This document shows positions 45,834 to 57,572 of a DNA stretch of 64,000 nucleotides, in pieces. Location of the stretch: assembly GCA_025769875.1 (NCBI GenBank), contig JAGFNK010000120.1:1-64000 (forward strand), read 5' to 3'. Below the pieces are notes generated by a model. It was given only the letters and a program-made list of their open reading frames with translations. It had not been told where the DNA came from and searched no databases. The DNA is from Russula earlei. Lineage: Eukaryota; Basidiomycota; Agaricomycetes; Russulales; Russulaceae. Positions within the stretch are counted from its first letter, which is position 1; each line of letters starts with the position of its first letter. The translations under genes and the position numbers were made by a program.

Positions 45834-47291
45834 ATGTCCGTGCCTTCAAGTCCAACACCGCTACAAGGAGCTAGCAACCGTGTCGGCTCAAGCCAGTCTC
45901 ATCAGCAGAGCCCACTTGACCTCCTTCTCCTCGTCTTCATTCACGGGTATTGCTTCGAATTGCTGGGAAGCTGCATACTAGTAACACCCACTCTCCATCC
46001 AGTTTCAGAGGGAATGATTCAACATTTGGAGACTTTCCTTCGCGGCTTGAACATATCCTCTCAGAAACTGTTCAGCACACCCTGATTGAATCAATCATCT
46101 TTCCAGCCTATCAAGTGCGTCACCTCTCGATTGTTTTCCGACCATACCCAGTTCAATTCCGCAGTAGACCAAGGGCGACCTCGTACGTCCTCTCTTTGGG
46201 CCCTATCATCTCCCGTAATAGCTTTGGCGTAGAATACAGCTGTGGAACTCTTTTCCGATTGGCTTACCACGCTAACTGTGGAGAAAGAAGTTGCCCATCT
46301 TACCTCTGGTGGGGCCGCGGGTCATGTGAAGATTGTTCTTTGTGGCCACAGGTACGCAGTTTCTCTCGCTCTGATGTTCTTGGCTCACATTTCAAATTTG
46401 CGAAGCATGGGTGGTTTATTGGCAGCTGATTCCATTTACGCGTTCATCCACACACGGCCTGACGCGACCGCACCCCTTTGGCCAAACATAATCGCTTGCT
46501 TGGCCTTTGACACCCCTGTACGCACATCCGTCTTTGGCGTCCAACGAATTTGACGGAGCGTGTGCAGTTTCTAGGTCTCAACCCTCATGTCTTCAAGAAC
46601 TCTGCTAATAAGGTTGCTGAATATGCTCAGGGCGCGCATCAAACTGCCTCGGGATTGTGGGATGCCTTCAGGCGTCCTATTGGAAAGTCTCCCCCCCCGA
46701 TTGCTCGGCTTGCGGGATTGCTTCCCGCGGCAGCACCAGTTCCGGCTGCGTCATCAGGACGCAGGCGACGTTGGGGCCCAGCGGCCTTCACCGTAGGAAG
46801 TGCCTTGATGGCGGGAGCAGCAGCAGGTGTTGCCTACTATCACCGTGCAGACATCGAGAATCGTTACGAGGCGCTCCATGAACATATGCAATATGTCGGC
46901 GCACTCTGGGACAAGGGTGCCCTTGCGGAGCGCGTCCGCCACCTAGTGGAAGGTGAAAGCACCCACGACATCGTTTTTCGGACGTGAGCGGTTTTTCCAT
47001 GTGCAGGCTGCTCGCATAAGTTGAGATTTGATTTTTTTTTCTCTGGGCAGGTTCTATACACTCTTATCGCCTACCCCACCTGTCGATTCCACTCCACGAA
47101 CATTCTGTCTCCTACCAGAGTCTTCCTCAGATGCCTTTGAGCGGTTTATTCCAGCACGCAATACTCTCGCCAAGAATGAAGTCCACGCACACGTCAGCAT
47201 GTTTGAGCCGACGAAGAACGATGGATACTACCAGCTTGGGCTGGAAGCAGCTGCCGTGATTCGACGAGCCTTGGAAATAGGCGCCCCGTAG
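45834..47291 (+). CDS. DUF676-type alpha/beta hydrolase (lipase-like serine esterase)
   Basis: Predicted lipase/esterase. Seven exons are inferred: 45,834-45,946, 46,003-46,114, 46,168-46,182, 46,233-46,351, 46,406-46,517, 46,568-46,983 and 47,051-47,291. Conserved parts are [10 protein letters not shown] (oxyanion strand), then [30 protein letters not shown] and [14 protein letters not shown]. The nucleophile motif GHSMG is split by the fourth intron, exactly in the Ser codon. Around 46,745-46,850 a hydrophobic Ala/Gly-rich segment ([15 protein letters not shown]) could be a membrane helix. The catalytic Asp and His are not assigned: the C-terminal His candidate is in EVHAHVSMF (about 47,180). 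The stop at 47,291 comes right after GAP. One extra C there would open 34 more codons ending at a TAG near 47,393, so the C terminus may be truncated by one base. It converges on NAA10. Confidence 0.82.
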
Positions 47292-47517
47292 TCCACACTA
47301 CGGTCGCTGATTCGGTCGTGGATACCAAACCGAAGGAAGCCGACGCAGATAGAGACCAGCCAAAGGACGCCAGTACAAGTGAAACAGAATAGCGATGTAT
47401 TGCTTTAGCGGATGCCATTAAACAATTGAATTGTAATGTCGGCGAATGGTTGCCCCCTGACATTGACTCATTTTTCATACACCACTTCAACACTACCTGC
47501 CTTTCTGTCACTGTTTC

Positions 47518-48267
47518 AGAGATAGGCGCATGGCATACGCGTCCTCTCCATCTGCATCTGAAGGAAGCATGTGACAAGGATGTCATGCCTAAAGGTACGG
47601 TAGACCTACAGTACTTCTTTTCGATGTCCTGCACAGTGAAACCCAGGCTGTCACGGTATAGGCTCAATGCAGCACGATTTGACTTGCGGACGTGAAGAGA
47701 TACGTATGAAGCTCTGTAGACGGACGCCATCGCATCCTCTGTGCGATTGCCACGGTCTAGGACACGGAATCCAGGGAGTACGGAAACGCACTCACGAGAC
47801 TGTAGCATGAGTTTCTTGGCTAATCCAAGTCTCCGATATGATCGTAGGACGGAAATGGATGTCAGGTGTCCATGCGGTTCATCTCCAGGAGCGATATCCT
47901 CTTCCCTGACGCGTCAGCTGTTTTTAATATTTGAAAAGAGAAGACCACGGTTTTGCACACACATCTTTGCCAGTACATAACCGACGATGCGCCCCTTGGC
48001 GTCCTCGGCGACGTATGAGAGTGATGGCCAGGTCATGGCATGGTATAAGTCTGGGAAACAGTCAGAAGCAGGGTCAATATGAAACAAGACGGGATGGATA
48101 CAGTAGCGCATGGTATAGTTCTCTGGAAGATTCTGTAGGTTACAGGCTTGCATAGCTGAAAGGTCGTCTGCCTGTTGGAGGTCCTCGTGTGTTAGTCCTG
48201 GCGCTGGTCCATGTGGATGCTAGCTGGAGTGCACACGTACTCGTGCCGGACGAATCGTAACCGACAT
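47518..48267 (-). CDS. NAA10: N-alpha-acetyltransferase NAA10/ARD1, catalytic subunit of NatA
   Basis: GNAT-fold enzyme that acetylates the exposed alpha-amino group of nascent chains (Ser, Ala, Thr, Gly after Met removal), working with NAA15 at the ribosome. The first exon is 27 bases (48,241-48,267, MSVTIRPAR). A 69-base intron leads to [19 protein letters not shown], the diagnostic substrate-loop region. Further exons give [15 protein letters not shown] and [31 protein letters not shown], the acetyl-CoA loop RxxGxA (Arg-Arg-Leu-Gly-Leu-Ala), lies about 47,815-47,875. [23 protein letters not shown] (about 47,640-47,705) and a last exon [17 protein letters not shown] reached by an intron at about 47,560-47,610 finish it. 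All GNAT motifs are present with no break, and the short C-terminal tail is normal for fungi. Confidence 0.92.
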
Positions 48268-48500
48268 TGCGGATACAGTAGCTGGGAGGAACTGGCTTAG
48301 CCCTGGGTTCTAATCGGTAACCGAGAACGGGGCCCGATAGTGTCTTCCCTGTCGATGGGACGTAGGACGCCGCATTGCAATGACTGACTCAAGGCACGTC
48401 ACATGACCGACACGTATGGTTCAGACAGTTGTTGTCAAGGTCAAGCTGACACCGTGTCAAAAAGGTCGGGCCAAACCTGACCTGACCAAATTGACCTAGG
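48268..48500. other. Upstream region of NAA10 and border of the second transposon island
   Basis: CpG stays normal to about 48,480, then drops. GGTCA-type words (48,430-48,540) resemble those near 34,715 and 36,880. No gene is visible. Confidence 0.45.
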
Positions 48501-48974
48501 TCCCGAATGTCACGGTTGTGTCGACCACATGGTCAAGATTATAGATTATCCATATACAGACAGATAAGATGACTAGCATGAAACTAACAGTGACCTCAAC
48601 TTTGAGATCCATGAGAGACAAGACTAATGGTGACCCTTTCAATGTTGAGATCTGTGGAATTCAAGGTGTGAAATTTATCATTCCTTCTTCATGAGCAGCC
48701 TGAACAGTTGGGCATGGAACCACTTCTACACAGACAAAAAATGACACAGACAGAATCAGTCAGCTAACAATGCATGGTGCAAAGCTTGCTTGAGTGCCAA
48801 AATTGAAAAACTATGAGAGGCTGATGTTCTTGCAGTTGTGGCAGGGTTGTGTGTGACATGCTCAGAGGAAGAGCTTCATGCCTATGGTAAGTTGATTTGT
48901 TTATTAGGGAGTCAAAGCTTACTCACTGACTAGTAGCTTGACAATCTGGTGGTGGTGTGAAGTCAATCACAGGC

Positions 48975-49945
48975 TGTCAATACTCACTGTTGAACTATCC
49001 AGTTCAAGAGTGAGGAGTAAGCTTGAAGACGAGTTGATAGATGTCCAAGACAGCGTGGGCGAGAAGTAGAGTCCAAAGCAGTATCAAATACCAAAGAGGT
49101 ATAGTTACTGGTAGAGTTGAGCAGGTATGCAGGGAAGAAGCCAGAATGGTCACAAGGGGACAGTCCTTAAAGGAGTATCCCAGGGATAGAGAGTGCCGTA
49201 ATCAAATGGACAGTTTGAGGACTGTCTGCTACTTTATTGAGCGCTTATATACTACAAGAGAACTGCTAAATAGGGAACAAGTCATAACCTTGTTATCAAG
49301 CACAAATAGAGTGATGAGTAAGAAGTTGGAGTACGCTTACTGAGCATGCTCAGTCTTGCTCAGTAAGCCACTGAGTAAGAAGGCTTCTCTTGATGAGTAA
49401 GAGCCTTTACTGTTCACATGTTCACTGCTCTAGTACACATGCAAAGCACCTGATTCATTTGTTGTTAGTTAGTTTAGGGCTGGTCATTTGAGGACTTGTA
49501 GTTTAGTTCAGAGATTATAGTTGCCTATAAGGCCCCTTATATAGTTCTATTAGGGTCCTTAGAGTCAACCCTAATACTTCTATTAAGGTCCTTAGTATTG
49601 CTGTATACAGTAGTTCGTTCTATAGTTATTAGAGTCAGTCTAATAACGCATTGTAGGGTCTTTAGTATTGCGTTAGTGCCAATTGTAGAGCACTTTATAG
49701 TCATCCTAAAGGGTCCTTAGGGAGGCTATAATACTGTCCTTTATTGCTAAAAGGGTTGCCATTAAGTGGGGCTTGTTGTATGTCAATTGTGCCGAGAATT
49801 GCTCACGCAACAATGCACATGCGATATTGTGGACACCTCTACTCACCCCTTTTGTCCATGTGAACAGGGTGACACCATAGAGGCCAGGTTTCCTCTCATT
49901 AGGAAGGGTCCTTCAAGGGCCCTCTCCAAGAAATGGTTCATGATA
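48975..49945 (-). mobile_element. Solo LTR, family 1 copy D (TSD CAGGC)
   Basis: Inverse-oriented 971-base copy of family 1. CAGGC lies at 48,970-48,974 and 49,946-49,950. The minus-strand start is mutated from TGTCATG to TATCATG. The hairpin GGACAGTTTGAGGACTGTCT is at about 49,208. Confidence 0.9.
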
Positions 49946-51076
49946 CAGGCAAGCCAAAGCAACACATGTTTCCTCACCTACATACCTGTGTACTTGTGGC
50001 ACCTGAAATCTAGGACATGGCTAGCATAGCTAGTGTTTTGCCCAGCCCAGCCTCAGGCTGTGAGCCAGGCCAAGCCAGGCCAAAATAGGCCAGGCTGAGC
50101 CAGGCCAAAGTGATGGCTTCTTGATGGCTTTGGCCTGGTCTAAGATTTGAAAAGCCAGAGCCAGGTGGTCAAGCCTCAACAGGCCGTCAATTGGGGTAAT
50201 CATCAAACTTTAATTTGTTGACTTTGCATGGACACACCGTCGTTGCCTGTCATTTTTCATTGTTGTATCTGTGCTTCCCTCTCATCCTTCTTTTTTGCTC
50301 GAGTACATGTTCAATGTAAGCCTTGGTGGCCTATATGATGATGTGCTGAATGCTCACCTTTGCATCAACTTGCACTCCTCCCCCTTCTGCATCCAAAATG
50401 TCCACTCCCAAAACAGTCAAACAACTTGTCAAGGAGATCAGTGTTCTCTCAAGCTCTTTGTCAGATGCCATGCCCAGAGGATCCAAAGATGATTAAATCT
50501 AGTCAGTTATGAATACAATGGAAGGTGATATTTGGACCCTTCAACACCAGTATCACTTGGGTGTAAGTCACTTACATTGTGTGTGCAACATTCCATTGCC
50601 AAGTACTGTGATGTTCTAGAGATCCCTTCACAGAACTCTCCGATCTCACTAACAGTCCCCACAACACCATCATATGGCTTAGCAGGCATTTCTAATACAG
50701 GCCATCAGTCCTTTGTGGCTTTGCCACTGCCAAACATTCCACACACTGGAGAAAGGCCATTGCATCGTGGCATGGAGAGTGAGCCCACAACCCTGCATTG
50801 TGAGCACTGCTGGCCTGTATCCTGTAGATAATGCCACTGCATCAGGGAATCTGCCATGGGGTCCTACAGTTAGCGATGGGAATCGGGTACATCTTTCTCT
50901 GTCACAGGGCCAGTCCCAGGGCTACTATAACCACAATCCAATGCCACCTGTGCAATCTTGCCAAGGTATGTCCATGTCCCTCTCTTCCATTTCGTTTGCT
51001 CAGTACATTTAGTTCAAAGAATGGTGGCTACAGTTGTGTAGCGGTCCTGCAACAACTGTGACCAGTACTATCAACA

Positions 51077-51680
51077 ATGAGCAAGGGCCTGCGAGCTCTG
51101 CTTCGAGAACTTGATGACAATGAAGAAGACCACACAGCTGATATAGGGGTGGATGTGCCAGATGATCCTCAACGGCCATGGCTTTGTGACTACCAAGCCT
51201 ATATGGATGTTCCTGAGCAAGTGCTGGAAGGCTGGATGGCAGTCCAGTGGTGGGGTGTGAGTATTTTGAACTGAACACTCTGATGACCTGTGTCTAACAA
51301 CATCTCATAGTACAATGCACAACACTATCATCCCGCATGGGGTTCACTCGTGTGGGACTATCAATTATGTCATCATCAGTCTTGAGTGAGTGCGCATTCT
51401 TGCAGGGGGGGATCACAATATCAAAATGCCACAGTCGTCTCAAGGGTGACATTGTGGAGGCCCTCCAGTGCATCAAATGTGCAATCAGGTGTGACTTGCT
51501 CTTCCAAGAACCCACACCATCATCGACATTGGAATTGGAGGAACATGATGAAGGTTTAGCAGATGTGGGTAGAGGGGATTTGAATGATGCTGAGAAGGAG
51601 CCAGACGTTGAAAGGTTTCTTGGGATGAGCTACTGATTGAGGATGAAGATGAGGAGACTATGAATTGGTCTGAATAGTGT
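51077..51680 (+). pseudogene. hAT transposase C-terminal fragment (dimerisation domain)
   Basis: MSKGLRALLRELDDNEEDH opens an acidic linker followed by EQVLEGWMAVQWWG. After what looks like an intron (about 51,258-51,310) come YNAQHYHPAWGSLVWDY, LSIMSSSVLSECAFLQGGI and RLKGDIVEALQCIKCAIR. This corresponds to the hATC motif (SSxxxERxFSxxGxxIxxxRxxLxxxxxEAL), here with Glu-Arg changed to Glu-Cys. Ends ...DEETMNWSE near 51,676. The catalytic domain is not present in the element. Confidence 0.72.
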
Positions 51681-52099
51681 AGTAGCTTCCATTGACACAA
51701 CATTGCTCCACTATCTCATTCTACAACTAAGGTAGGCGTCATTCATTGCCAGCACCCTTACATAAGCCGCTTACTAAGCACCAAGACTGGCCAAATGTTC
51801 GATGAAAAAAATATTGGCGAAATACAGGTGGTGGTAATGTGACTTGTATGGCTCTCTGTCTGTTCTGCTTTGCTTGCATGCTCTGCTGCTCCCTACCCAC
51901 CACCGTCTTGCCTGTCCACACTGCTGTTACCCTACTCACTTTTGCTCTGCACACTGCCATGCCATCACTTCACTCAAGCATACCATCTGTTACACCATTT
52001 TCCTTTTACGTCTACTTCTTACCTCTTGCTATGGACTGCTTGCTTGCGTACGTCCCTTTACTTACTGGTCTTGTGATCTCTTACGTCTTGTGATCCCTT

Positions 52100-52860
52100 C
52101 TGTGTTATCATGTGATCCATACACGTCCAGGTAACACTGGATTGCTGTTACTTTCCCTTTGTTTGGTTCTCTTTCCATTTATATTCACTTCTTAGTTTCG
52201 ACTGTGCAATGCTGCGCACCTACTGTGCAGCACAGTTACTTGGTTCTGACTCATTCGTGGCCTCATTCCTATGACTCCTACTTATTATGACTCCTACTAT
52301 ACTAGTAGCACAGTCAAAGCGCAGCTATTGCTGCGCTTCTCCTGTATATATAAGCTCAGTACTTTGTGACCAAAGCCCTAAGCTTGGTCTCTTGTAGAAT
52401 CCAACCTACTCTTGTCCAAACATATTCTCCTGCAACCCACTTCACTCTCACAAACTTAAACCACAACTACCTCTCCATTTCATCAACTCTCAACACACCA
52501 TCCACTATCTACTCTTCGCCTTTCCCTTCCTTCCCTAAGAGTCTCTCTTCACTCCCCTGAGAAGAGCTCTCCTCCTTTAAGACCTACCTTCCTCTACTCT
52601 CTCTGCGTTGTTCAAGGTCCCCGACAGACTTGAACGCATATAGCTAGTGGAACCAGCCCTAGTCTATCCCATTACAAACTTACCCTAGCTTCTCAACGGA
52701 CCGAGTCGTACTAGGAAGGGTCTATTGGCCATAACCTGTTTAGCATAAAACACTTTGACCGCTGCAGGGATCCTTACTCATTATACACAGGAACCAGCCC
52801 ATTTCTTGAACACCTCTCTATCATCGACTTGTTTTCTGCTTGTGAACTGACACGGCTAGT
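52100..52860 (+). repeat. LTR-like promoter-bearing stretch inside the hAT
   Basis: Has a CTGTATATATAAGCTC word (about 52,343), repeated GCGCAGC/GCTGCGC words before it and a C/T-rich leader after it, the same layout as the LTRs at 26,272 and 38,698. CpG is present. TG...CA ends with a matching duplication could not be found. Confidence 0.4.
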
Positions 52861-55639
52861 TACTGTGACACCATCATTGTCTCTTGCTCTGCATCACATC
52901 CTGCCCACTCCTGCCTCATTTTCGTGCATCAACATCTACTCTTGCCTATCTTGCATGCATGTGCTTCCATACAAGCAAACTCCACCATCTTCGTTCACCT
53001 TTTGTCTCATGCTCACGCCCTCACCGTTAACATCTCACACGCTGTAAGGCGGATTCCCACTGGCCGCAGAATCAAGTGAGTAGAAGGGCATTGGCTGGCA
53101 CTGACACAATCCATATGAAAGCAACTCCTGCACTCCTCATCCCTCCATTCCACTCCCTCCACCACCATCTCTTGCACCTCTCAAGGATGACGTCACCAGT
53201 CTGGCTGACCAGTTGCAAAGTGCGGACATCAAATTTACCTTTCAAGCCACCCTCATCTTGATGCCACTAGCCCACCATCTTTCCTTTCATCCAGTGTCAT
53301 CGCTCTCATCGTCCTTCCATACTTTCCCAGTTCACCACCTTGTGCCCTCGTCAACCTTGACCTTCTTTCATCCCACTCCCAGCCAGCTCTCGACCTCCTT
53401 TCATCCCATTGCCCTGCTGGGTTATGATGTCAATGAGCTCAAGATCTGATTCAGTAACTGGGACCTGTGCATGACACGTGAGAGTTGGAGGTTCATCATC
53501 GTCATCAACTTCTTCAACAGTGGCCTTCCTGGATACCTTGGAAAGGTTCTGAATGCAAGACCTAGTGGCTTTAGACTTCCATGCCATAGTATAGAGTGTG
53601 GTGTAGGGAAGATTATGGCTGGCCTTGAAATCATGTGCGAAAACACGACATGACATGACATGAGACTGACACCTCAGCTCCCTTTCATCCCTTGCCACCA
53701 CCCTCTCGTTCCAGGCAGTCCACCGACTGCACACCACAAGCCATCTCACATGCAACATCAAGACCTCGATTGCATCACCCAGCCCTCGCCACCAACCACA
53801 CATGCACGCATGCCTCAGCACATGCTTCAAGCCTTTCACAACTGCCTCGACCGTCTTGACCAGTCTGGATTCTCTTTCATGCATTTCATCTCTAGTACCT
53901 TCACTCCTGTATATAAACTGTTTAGCTACTCAGTTCAAAGAGATCCCCTTTTGCCTGCTCTTCCCTCTGTCTGCCTCAAGAAGCCATCTTCGTGTCCATG
54001 TCTGCGCTCAGCATTCCAGCTGGGACTGCTCCCCTCCTCTCTCTCCTCTCCTCTTACCTTGGACCAGTCAGCCTTATGATCTCACTCACATGTCCCTGGA
54101 CTCGCTACAGCGGGGAGGGCTTCAATCCTCTACTTTTCATCGTCTCTTGGTTGGAAAGGTCACATGTTTGGTCACATGATGTGGCCAACTTGTGTCGACG
54201 CAATTTTATGACCTTGTCCCAAATGCATTGAAATTGATAGATATTGTGTTTAGAAACAAGTTTCCAACTTCAAAATTATCACTCTTATTATTCCTTCAAA
54301 TGGATAGTATTGCAGAAAGTGTGCTCAGAGACCTTTTCATAGGCATCCTATCTATAGTCTTCAGGACTTAGAATAGCAAAAGGTATAATGTGGCAAGCGT
54401 CAAAGCTGTTGCAAAAGTGGGGATGTTTTGTTTACATAACCATGTGCTGGCAATGAATGACGCCTACCTTAAGCATATTTTACACATAAAAGCCATGGCC
54501 TAGGCCAAGCCAAGCCAAAGCCAGCCGGATTTGATGCCTTTGGCCTGGCTCGGGATTTGAGAAAGCCAAAGCTGCCTCAAGCCAGGCCAAAGCTGGGGCT
54601 TTCAGGCCAAGCCAGGCTGGAAGAACACTAAGCATAGCAGTCAACACAAGCCTTGGCAAGGAGAATGTACCACCCATCATGTCCACTCCACTTGCATTCT
54701 TTTGCCAACCAACTCTTCCTGGCATTGAGACATCACATCTCCCATCAAACCCAATGCAGCTCAGCATAACAGGATCTGCTTCTTTGGACTCTCTATCATC
54801 TGTTGATAATATGTGGCCTTCAAAATGTCAGCACACAGCAGATGGACAGTGTGAATTTTTACAAGGAGTTCTGCAAGATGCTGGTTGCAACAGGTAGTGC
54901 ATTGAATATTGCAAACAATCCTGAAGTGCAACATTTTTTTGAAAAGTGGACACTTGGAGTCATTGTCCTTCATTGAAGAACATTGTCAGAACTTGTATTA
55001 GATGGGTTGGTGACAAAAGTAGAGAATGTGATGAAAGTAAACTAGAATGGAAAGTTAGCAATGGGTCAATGTGATGGGTGGAAAAACACAGCTAAGCGAT
55101 CTGTTGTTGCCTCAGTTGTCACTGTTGCTTCTCAGGTATGTTTTTGAGATCAATTAACAATTGCTGTAGGGTGATGAAGACTCGCCCTACAGGCTTATCT
55201 ACTGCAAATGCACAATGTGTCTGCAGAAGCAAAAAGCAGAGAGGAGTTATTAAAGTTGGTCCTATCTGACATATCATATGTGGAGACAGTACTCCTGATC
55301 ATTATCAGATGGTGCACAGATGATGGCAGTGATGCAAGAAAGATGCACTTGCTTCTTTCATTATTGCTGTTTTCAGTGCAGTTGGCAGAGCTTGAAAACC
55401 CACAAATTCAGCACAAAATCCCCCCTCAATGATAAAAAATGTAGATGAAGGTCTGAGGGCATGACAATTGGTACATGGGAATGGGGGTAGGAGGGAGCAC
55501 ACTGGGAGGATTCTGAGGGCAAGTCAACATACTCTCTTGTTTTTGTTGGCTTGTTTTCAAGCCCCTTAAATACATTTTTGTATATACACTATTCATAAAT
55601 GTGTATCATACATTGCTAAGACAATATCAAAGTAAATGA

Positions 55640-57255
55640 GACAATTTTTGCCTTTGTGGCTTCCAGATCAAGATGATCCATTAACTGAGCAATGTCCCCT
55701 CATGAAGGGGGGTTTTCCAAAAAAATTTGTTCTGGCCCTTTTCAGATCCAGGAGGCATAGCACATCACACCATGAAGGTGCTTCACACATCTTGGCCTCT
55801 GGTGGAGCAAAATCCACCATTCCCCCCTCAAGCTTGACTTGGAGCAATCCCAGGGAGGATATATGTGAGAGTGCCTTCCACTTGGGAAGGGCTTTGGTTA
55901 AGATGTCTGCCATCATGTCCTCAGTTGGACAAACCAATTTAATTTCCTGGTTTGCTGAAACATGTCAGATGAAATGGCATCAGATGTCAATATGCTTGGT
56001 GTGTGTGTGGTAGTTGTCACTTGTCACCAGCTACACAGATTGGTTGTTGAAGTAAAGCATAGTTGGGACAATTGGCAAAGGGAATAGCTCATATGTGAGT
56101 TGTTGGAGCCATATTGCCTCTTTGGCTATGTGTGTTGCAGCAACATACTTGGCTTCAGCAGACAAGAAAGTGATGAGTTCTTGCTTTTGGGAACTCCAGG
56201 AGACAGCCCCCCCATCAATGTGGAAGGCATGACCCAAGACAGTGCACCTGTTGTCATAATTCCTGAGCATGAGTGAGCTTGATTGTGAGCACATGAGAAT
56301 GAGTGAGGGATCCCCTCACTTGATACATATACCCAGCACCATTTAGCCACTTCAAGTGGAGTTAGTTAGTTACACAACTTTGGACCTAGGCTAATTATCT
56401 AGCCTAGATGTTCATTGGCTCAATCATTGTTCCGCTCCTTGCATACCCTTTGTTTGTGGACTTGTAGAATCCACACCTGTTGTCTACTTATATGAGTAGA
56501 CAGAATACTTACCTTCCCCCCATGATCACTCACATGTGCAAGTCACTGAGGTACATTCCTTTTAGTTACCCTTTTCTTACATTCCATAAAGCTTATACCT
56601 GGATAGCACAGTTGTTACTTATTCAGGTAATACATCTTCAGTGATTGCTCATGTGGATGAGTCACTGAGCACAGTCATTACTTATTCAGTGATTCTCATG
56701 TGTGCAAACATGCAGGCCTTCCTTTGGATGCTGCACTCACTCAATAAAACTGTCATATCTTACTCTCAATAAACTAGCAAGTTCCTACACCTGTGTCCTT
56801 GAGTTGTGCCATCCATGTTGGTGTACCATAGCAGATTGTGACATTTGCTGCTGTAAGTCAGCTTGAATCCCCTAGTGCTAGCCAAGTAGTGGAACACCCA
56901 TTTAACAGCTTCTCAATGGACATGGCCTGGGTTTTTGAGGAATTGTGATAAGTTTGTCATGGCCAATGTGATGTCTGGTTGGGTAGTGACAGATGTGTAC
57001 ATGAGGCTTCCTATGGCCTCCCTGTACAGGGTCTTCCTCATCTGGGAAGCTTTGGTGGGCCTATACAGGCAAGGGCCTTGGGAGTATACAACTCCTGGGA
57101 CCATGGGTGTGTCACTGGGCTTTATGCCTTTAAGGGAAAAACAGGTAAGGATGTTGTTGATATATGATATTTGGGACAATGAGATTGTCCATGTGTTCCA
57201 GTTGCACATTATCTTGATGCCCAGGAGCCAGTGAATCAGCCCTAGGTCTGTGAGG
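55640..57255 (-). pseudogene. Ty1/copia polyprotein, 3' part (reverse transcriptase end and RNase H)
   Basis: Minus-strand text: LTDLGLIHWLLGIKI, then LSQISYINNIL, REAIGSLMYTSV and QPDITLAMTNLSQFL (RT C-terminal connection, 56,915-57,250). FHIDGGAVSWSSQKQELITFLSAEAKYVAATHIAKEAIWL (RNase H with AEAKY, 56,105-56,235) and CPTEDMMADILTKALP (about 55,890-55,935) follow. TEDMxADILTKALP is the hallmark end of copia polyproteins. Stops and a solo LTR at 56,481-56,789 break it. The upstream half is at 62,942-63,790, on the far side of several insertions. Confidence 0.85.
56481..56789. mobile_element. Short solo LTR (TSD CCTGT)
   Basis: 309 bases from TGTCTACTTATATG to GTTCCTACA, flanked by CCTGT at 56,476-56,480 and 56,790-56,794. 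TG...CA ends. Contains two near-identical words with ATCACTCACATGTGCA-like and ATTGCTCATGTG text, and AATAAAA. Inserted between RT and RNase H of the copia element. Confidence 0.78.
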
Positions 57256-57572
57256 TAGTGTGGTGGGAAATAGACATTTGAAAATTGCACCTGCAAATTA
57301 GCCTGGCTATTTTGCAGCTAATTTGCTGAACTTCCTAAGATGGTCAAAACGCGGTGCGAATTAGGGCAAATTTGCCCGAGAATGCCAGTGTGTCTATGGG
57401 CTGTGAACTTCGACTCAACTGTCTCAACAGGGCAGTGGTTGCCCAGCTTAAAATAAAAGATCTTGAGGACAAGCTGTAGCCATACAGTAATGTTTACTTT
57501 TGATAGACTAATATCAAATTTCATTGCGTCTGTGCCTTGGTTTGCCCCAATTATCACCCCCAATCATCCCAA

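Larger units (their letters stand above)
50031..54630 (+). mobile_element. hAT transposon with GGCCTTGGC-rich ends (TSD AGCATAGC)
   Basis: Starts TAGTGTTTTGCC and ends GGAAGAACACTA, with the eight-base duplication AGCATAGC at 50,023-50,030 and 54,631-54,638. The first ~270 and last ~150 bases match the ends of the small hAT at 30,392-32,259. Its transposase remnant is at its left, while 52,100-54,480 holds unrelated material: an LTR-like stretch and the passenger module with a TATATAAA word at about 53,908. 4,600 bases. Confidence 0.9.
48660..55430 (+). pseudogene. hAT-type transposase fragment, host of two insertions
   Basis: Plus-strand pieces: CKACLSAKIEK...EADVLAVVAGL and SEEELHAYG (about 48,780-48,890, zinc-binding N-terminal region). 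After the LTR at 48,975 the text goes on with KQHMFPHLHTCVLV to DMASIA. After the hAT at 50,031-54,630 the frame resumes exactly with VNTSLGKENVPPIM. It continues with NTAKRSVVASVVTV (about 55,085-55,130) and AEAKSREELLKLVLSDISY...IIRWCTDDGSDARKM (about 55,225-55,345), the DUF659-like middle of hAT proteins. The C-terminal part is missing beyond about 55,430. Several stop codons. Confidence 0.75.

Noticed and set aside
52100..52860. A further solo LTR
   Set aside because: Promoter-like layout is present, but no TG...CA ends with matching five-base flanks could be found, so it is listed only as LTR-like.
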